Shown here in pieces: positions 51,265-55,411 of a stretch of DNA of 55,411 nucleotides (the stretch's first letter is position 1; each line of letters starts with the position of its first letter). This DNA comes from Bacteroidales bacterium UBA1745 (GTDB lineage: Bacteria; Bacteroidota; Bacteroidia; Bacteroidales; UBA932). The DNA lies in assembly GCA_002314885.1 (NCBI GenBank), contig DCHT01000058.1:1-55411 (forward strand), given 5' to 3'. Position numbers and translations under genes: made by a program. The notes below the pieces were generated by a model. It was not told the DNA's origin, did not search any database, and saw only the letters and a program-made list of their open reading frames with translations.

Positions 51265-52077
51265 ATGCGCAATTTGTTCGAAATTTCAGGGAAAGTCGCA
51301 GTTGTGACAGGGGCTTATGGAACCCTTGCTTCCGCGATTTCCCGCTATCTCGCATCACAGGGATGCCGGATGGTGCTTCTGGGCCGCAGCCGCGAGAAGG
51401 GACAAGCCCTGCTCGATTCCATAAAGGCTGAAGGCGGGGAGGCTATATTCGTCGAATCCGACGTGCTCGACGCCGAAGGCCTTGAGCGTGCACTCGAAAT
51501 CACTTTGAATAAATACGGCACAGTCGATGTGCTCCTCAATGCGGCCGGTGGCAATATGGCTGCTGCGAACGTGCAGCCAAACCAGAGCCTCGAGGACCTC
51601 GACGTCGATGCTATGAGAAAGGTCGTGGACCTCAACATTTTCGGCACCGTGATGCCTACCAAGGTGTTCCTCAGGCCAATGATCGAGAAGAAGAGCGGAG
51701 TGGTTGTGAACTTCTGCTCTATGTCATCCTTCCGCCCTCTCACCAGGGTGGCCGGTTATGGCATTGCAAAGGCGGGCATCGCCAGCTGGACTGAGTGGCT
51801 CGCAGGTGAACTCGCCACCAAGTACGGTGACGGTCTCCGCGTGAACGGCATCGCTCCGGGCTTCCTTCTGGGCGAGCAGAACCGTGCCCTGCTGATCAAT
51901 CCGGACGGCAGCCTCACCGCGCGTTCCGAGAAGATCATCGGTCACACTCCGTTCGGACGCTTCCTCGAGGCGGACGAACTCCTGGGCTGCATCCATTATC
52001 TCATTTCCGACGCATCGAAGGGCGTCACCGGAACCGTCTCCGTGGTAGACGGCGGCTTCAACAGTTTCAGTATATAA
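51265..52077 (+). CDS. SDR-family oxidoreductase, probable fructuronate/mannonate reductase
   Basis: This 270-aa cytoplasmic short-chain dehydrogenase has the nucleotide motif VVTGAYGTLASAI (TG at 15-16), LLNAAGG (about 90-96), Ser at 152-155 (SMSS) and the catalytic YGIAK (Y165, K169). It lies 5 bp before uxuA. In many bacteria an SDR in this position replaces the long-chain UxuB and reduces D-fructuronate to D-mannonate with NADH or NADPH. That role is inferred from context. ATG 51265 is chosen over the upstream in-frame ATG at 51217, which would lie inside the operator. Confidence 0.85.
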   Translation: MRNLFEISGKVAVVTGAYGTLASAISRYLASQGCRMVLLGRSREKGQALLDSIKAEGGEAIFVESDVLDAEGLERALEITLNKYGTVDVLLNAAGGNMAAANVQPNQSLEDLDVDAMRKVVDLNIFGTVMPTKVFLRPMIEKKSGVVVNFCSMSSFRPLTRVAGYGIAKAGIASWTEWLAGELATKYGDGLRVNGIAPGFLLGEQNRALLINPDGSLTARSEKIIGHTPFGRFLEADELLGCIHYLISDASKGVTGTVSVVDGGFNSFSI

Positions 52078-52082
52078 TATAT

Positions 52083-53249
52083 ATGTATCTGATGAGACAA
52101 TCCTGGCGTTGGTACGGTCCCAACGACCCAGTTACCCTCGACAATATCCGCCAGGCCGGCGTGACCGACATCGTATCCGCTCTTCACCACATTCCGAACG
52201 GGGAAGTGTGGACGGTGGAGGAAATCCGCAAGAGGCAGGCCCAGGTCGCCGAGAAAGGTATGGTATGGAGCGTGGTGGAGAGCATTCCTGTCCACGAACA
52301 CATCAAGACCCGCGAGGGCCGCTACCTCGACTACATCGAGAACTACAAGCAGAGCATTCGCAATCTCGCCGAATGCGGCATACACTGCATCACCTATAAT
52401 TTTATGCCTGTGCTCGACTGGACCAGGACCAACCTGGCCTACGAGATGCCAGACGGCAGCCGTGCCCTCCGTTTCGAGAGAGCAGCCTTCCTGGCCTTCG
52501 ACCTCTTCATCCTGAGGCGTCCGGGTGCCGAAAAGGAGTACAGCGCGGAGGATATCGCCAAGGCGAAGGCCCGCTATGAGGCTATGGACGAGGCTGAGAT
52601 CGCCCTCATCACCAGAAATATGATTGCCGGCCTTCCCGGCAGCGAGGAGAGCTTCACCCTGGAGCAGTTCCAGGCCGCTCTCGATCGCTATGAGGGTGTG
52701 GATGCAGAGACCCTTCGCGGCAACCTCATCTTCTTCCTCCAGCAGATCTGTCCGGTCTGCGAGGAAGTGGGCTCCCGTATGGTCATCCATCCCGACGACC
52801 CTCCATATCCTATACTCGGCCTGCCGAGAATACTCTCCACTGCCGACGATTTCCGCAAGCTCATTGCAGCCGTGCCGTCGCCTGCCAATGGTCTCAATCT
52901 CTGCACCGGTTCCTTCGGTGTGAGGGCCGACAACGACCTCCCTGCGATGATGCGTGAATTCGGCGACCGCGTGGATTTCGTCCATCTAAGGGCCACCAAG
53001 CGCGATGCAGAGGGCAATTTCTACGAGGCCAACCTCCTCGAGGGCGACGTGGACGTCTATGAGATGATGAAGGCTGTTCTCGAAGTCGAGCAGAGGCGTC
53101 AGTTCCGCATCTTCCTGCGTCCTGACCACGGCCACCAGATGTGCGACGACCTCCAGCGCAAGTCCAACCCGGGCTACAGCTGCTACGGCCGCCTCCGCTC
53201 CCTCGCGGAACTCCGCGGAGTGGAACACGCGATTGCGAGGAATATCTAG
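52083..53249 (+). CDS. uxuA: Mannonate dehydratase
   Basis: This 388-aa protein is closely similar to E. coli UxuA along its length: WRWYGPNDPVTLDNIRQAG, ALHHIPNGEVW, YNFMPVLDWTRTNL, the metal-site regions HPDDPPYPILGLPRI, LCTGSFGVRADNDL and RPDHGHQM, and the ending NPGYSCYGRLRSLAELRGVE. It dehydrates D-mannonate to 2-keto-3-deoxy-D-gluconate in the glucuronate branch of uronate catabolism. ATG 52083 is used; an ATG three codons later (52092) matches the E. coli start better and is equally possible. It is co-transcribed with the SDR. UxaC, KdgK and KdgA are not in the window. Confidence 0.96.
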   Translation: MYLMRQSWRWYGPNDPVTLDNIRQAGVTDIVSALHHIPNGEVWTVEEIRKRQAQVAEKGMVWSVVESIPVHEHIKTREGRYLDYIENYKQSIRNLAECGIHCITYNFMPVLDWTRTNLAYEMPDGSRALRFERAAFLAFDLFILRRPGAEKEYSAEDIAKAKARYEAMDEAEIALITRNMIAGLPGSEESFTLEQFQAALDRYEGVDAETLRGNLIFFLQQICPVCEEVGSRMVIHPDDPPYPILGLPRILSTADDFRKLIAAVPSPANGLNLCTGSFGVRADNDLPAMMREFGDRVDFVHLRATKRDAEGNFYEANLLEGDVDVYEMMKAVLEVEQRRQFRIFLRPDHGHQMCDDLQRKSNPGYSCYGRLRSLAELRGVEHAIARNI

Positions 53250-53273
53250 AAGAATATCTAATAACCAATCTAT

Positions 53274-55411
53274 ATGAACGACAACAAACTGACACTCGCG
53301 ACATTGAGACGCCTGACTGCAATAGCGGTCTGCGTGCTTATGAGCGTGGGTATTGCCAGGGCGCAGTCGCTGATAATCAAGGGTGTCGTTTCCGACGATC
53401 TCGGACCGGTTCCCGGAGTGGGTGTTCAGGTCAAGGGTTCGACCGTGGGTACGGTCACTGACCTTGACGGAGCCTACACCATCAGTGCTGATGCCAAGGA
53501 TGTGCTTGTCTTCTCCAGCCTCGGCTACACCAGCCAGGAAATTCCCGTCGATGGCAAGATAGCCATCAACGTGACCCTTTCCAACGATGCCATACTCCTT
53601 CAGGATGTGGTGGTCGTCGGCTATGGTGTGCAGAAGAAGGAGAGCGTAGTGGGTGCGATCTCCCAGGTCAAGGGTGATGCCCTCGTCGAGTCCGGTACAT
53701 CCAACATCACCAACGCCATTGCCGGTAAGCTTTCCGGTGTGATGACCATCCAGACCTCAGGTCAGCCTGGTGAAAATGATGCGGAGATTCTCATCCGCGG
53801 TGTTTCCAGCTTCAACAGCAACAGTCCTCTGGTGCTTGTGGATGGCGTGGAGCGTGACTTTGCCAGCGTGGACCCTAACGAGGTTGCGAACATTTCTGTC
53901 TTGAAGGATGCGTCTGCCACAGCGGTCTTCGGTGCCAAGGGTGCGAATGGCGTAATCATCGTGACCACGAAGAATGGCAACGAGGGCAAGCCTAAGATGG
54001 ATATTTCCTTCTCTGCCGGTCTTTCCAATCCGATCAACACTGCCAAGCACGTGGATTCCTACACCACGATGTCCCTGATGAACGTGGCCCTGAAGAACGA
54101 TCAGAACTTCACGGCCCTGGTTTCCGACGCTGCTCTCGCTGAGTACAAGAACCCTTCATCGGCTCTCGCTGCGCTGCAGTATCCGGATGTAGACTGGCTC
54201 AAGGAGATGACCAACACCTTCGCTCAGACTTACAATGCAAACTTCAATATCAGCGGCGGTACTAAGTTCGTAAAGTATTTTGCGTCAGTGGGTTATATGA
54301 ATGAAGGGTCCATTTTCAAGAGCTTCAACGATGGAAAGGTGAACTCCAACTACAACTACAACCGCGTCAACCTTCGTACAAACTTCGACTTCAACGTGAC
54401 CCGTTCCACAGTGGTTTCCGTGAAGCTCGGCGGCAGCGTGGGTGTGAAGAACAAGCCGGTTTCCACCGACGGTGACAGCGGTATGTGGAAGTACATCTAT
54501 GGTTCATCCGGCGCCAAGTACCCTATGTACTATCCGTCCTGGGTGCTTGACGAGGTTGCGGATACGGATTATCCGAATGCCAGCGGCGACCGCCTCATCA
54601 GCGAGGCCGACCAGACCACCGGCAACCCGTATTACCAGATAATGCGCGGCCGCTTCAACCAGTATACCGACGTGAAGTTGTTCTCCGACATCATCTTCAA
54701 GCAGAAGCTGGATTTCATCACAAAGGGCCTCGCAGTTTCCGCAAAGGTGTCCCTGAGTACCTATTATATGTATAATACGCTCAGTTCCACCTACGACCGT
54801 GGCAGCTGGTATCTCGATTTCAGCAAGATTGGCAGTGACGAGAATCCTTGGAGGAGGACCAATTCCGACGGTTACTACTATGTTGAGAGCCCTATCTACA
54901 CCACTGCAAGCAATACTCTGCAGAGCGGCTACTACCTCGACCTCTACTACGACATCAACCTCTCCTACGACAGGAGCTTCGGCAAGCACAATGTCACCGC
55001 ATTGCTCCTCTTCAACAGGCAGGAGCAGGACAAGGGTACCGACTTCCCTTACTACAACGAGGCCTTCGTGGCCCGTGCGACATACGACTATGCCCACAGG
55101 TATCTCCTCGAGTTCAATATGGGTTACACCGGCTCCGAGCGTTTTGCTCCTGAGAACCGTTTCGGTTTCTTCCCTTCAGGTGCACTCGGATGGGTTGTTT
55201 CCGAGGAGCCTTGGTTCCAGGCCGTCAAGCCTTGGTGGAGCAAGATGAAGGTCCGCTACAGCGCGGGTCTCGTCGGTAGCGACTACGCCAAGAACCGCTG
55301 GCTCTACATCAGCGAATACTCCAAGGACAGCAACGGCTACATCGTGGAGGACAAGGGCGCCAACCTCACCGTACAGTGGGAGGAGGCCTTCAAGCAGGAT
55401 CTCGGCTTCGA
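53274..55411 (+). CDS. SusC-like TonB-dependent transporter 3, cut by window edge
   Basis: The frame opens at ATG 53274 and stays open to the last base (712 codons plus two bases), so the C-terminal part of the barrel is missing. The signal peptide ends near GIARAQ (residue 31). A carboxypeptidase-regulatory-like domain (LIIKGVVSDDLGPVPGVGVQ) is followed by a plug with VVVGYGVQKKESVVGAIS and VLKDASATAVFGAKGANGVI. It starts only 24 bp after uxuA with no promoter or terminator seen between them, so it appears to be in the same LacI-controlled operon. A SusD partner is expected just beyond the window. Confidence 0.93.
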   Translation, partial: MNDNKLTLATLRRLTAIAVCVLMSVGIARAQSLIIKGVVSDDLGPVPGVGVQVKGSTVGTVTDLDGAYTISADAKDVLVFSSLGYTSQEIPVDGKIAINVTLSNDAILLQDVVVVGYGVQKKESVVGAISQVKGDALVESGTSNITNAIAGKLSGVMTIQTSGQPGENDAEILIRGVSSFNSNSPLVLVDGVERDFASVDPNEVANISVLKDASATAVFGAKGANGVIIVTTKNGNEGKPKMDISFSAGLSNPINTAKHVDSYTTMSLMNVALKNDQNFTALVSDAALAEYKNPSSALAALQYPDVDWLKEMTNTFAQTYNANFNISGGTKFVKYFASVGYMNEGSIFKSFNDGKVNSNYNYNRVNLRTNFDFNVTRSTVVSVKLGGSVGVKNKPVSTDGDSGMWKYIYGSSGAKYPMYYPSWVLDEVADTDYPNASGDRLISEADQTTGNPYYQIMRGRFNQYTDVKLFSDIIFKQKLDFITKGLAVSAKVSLSTYYMYNTLSSTYDRGSWYLDFSKIGSDENPWRRTNSDGYYYVESPIYTTASNTLQSGYYLDLYYDINLSYDRSFGKHNVTALLLFNRQEQDKGTDFPYYNEAFVARATYDYAHRYLLEFNMGYTGSERFAPENRFGFFPSGALGWVVSEEPWFQAVKPWWSKMKVRYSAGLVGSDYAKNRWLYISEYSKDSNGYIVEDKGANLTVQWEEAFKQDLGF

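Overview
The window looks like a chromosomal segment of an uncultured, probably gut-associated member of the Bacteroidales. The evidence is three SusC genes (two paired with SusD), a one-protein hybrid two-component regulator, promoters of the Bacteroidetes TAnnTTTG type, no clear Shine-Dalgarno sequences, and lipoprotein signal peptides on most exported proteins. By eye the GC content is moderately high, around the mid-50s percent. The genus cannot be fixed from sequence reading alone. No rRNA, tRNA, CRISPR array, transposase or phage gene was seen.

Left flank (1-6882). A minus-strand pair encodes a GH89 alpha-N-acetylglucosaminidase and an SGNH-type esterase cut by the window edge. Divergent from it is an OPA-type MFS transporter. 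Three tandem palindromes with an exact 41-bp period follow, the second ending in a T tract. Next is an ABC ATPase / membrane protein / YtrA-like GntR operon that carries a candidate operator over its start site and ends in a 20-codon hydrophobic ORF.

Centre (6886-50099) is a large polysaccharide utilisation locus. Operon 1 (7042-23075) encodes a GH88 unsaturated glucuronyl hydrolase, a GH3 fused to a DUF4874/DUF4832-like module, SusC/SusD, a SusE-like lipoprotein, two stand-alone DUF4874/DUF4832-like lipoproteins, a 46-aa peptide and a fimbrillin-like surface protein. Operon 2 (23279-35634) encodes a second SusC/SusD pair, a surface glycan-binding lipoprotein, a third stand-alone DUF4874/DUF4832-like lipoprotein, a DUF4886 SGNH-like protein and a GH2 enzyme. 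A 16-bp box, GTACAnAnnTGAACCA, lies exactly 56 bp upstream of the -7 box of both operons, which suggests one activator. The hybrid regulator gene (35654) starts almost on its own -7 box and overlaps an FAD-oxidoreductase/GH36-like fusion. A GH2 (beta-glucuronidase-like)/GH3 fusion and a GH2 beta-galactosidase-like gene follow.

Right flank (50103-55411). A LacI-type repressor faces an operon of an SDR (probable fructuronate reductase role), mannonate dehydratase UxuA and a third SusC that runs off the window. A 14-bp palindrome sits between the two facing promoters.

Taken together (inference): two outer-membrane SusCD importers and their glycan-binding lipoproteins feed a set of exported glycosidases biased toward glucuronic acid. 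Released glucuronate or fructuronate could enter the SDR/UxuA pathway. The most novel parts are the four copies of a DUF4874/DUF4832-like module with two invariant glutamates, and three unusual enzyme fusions.
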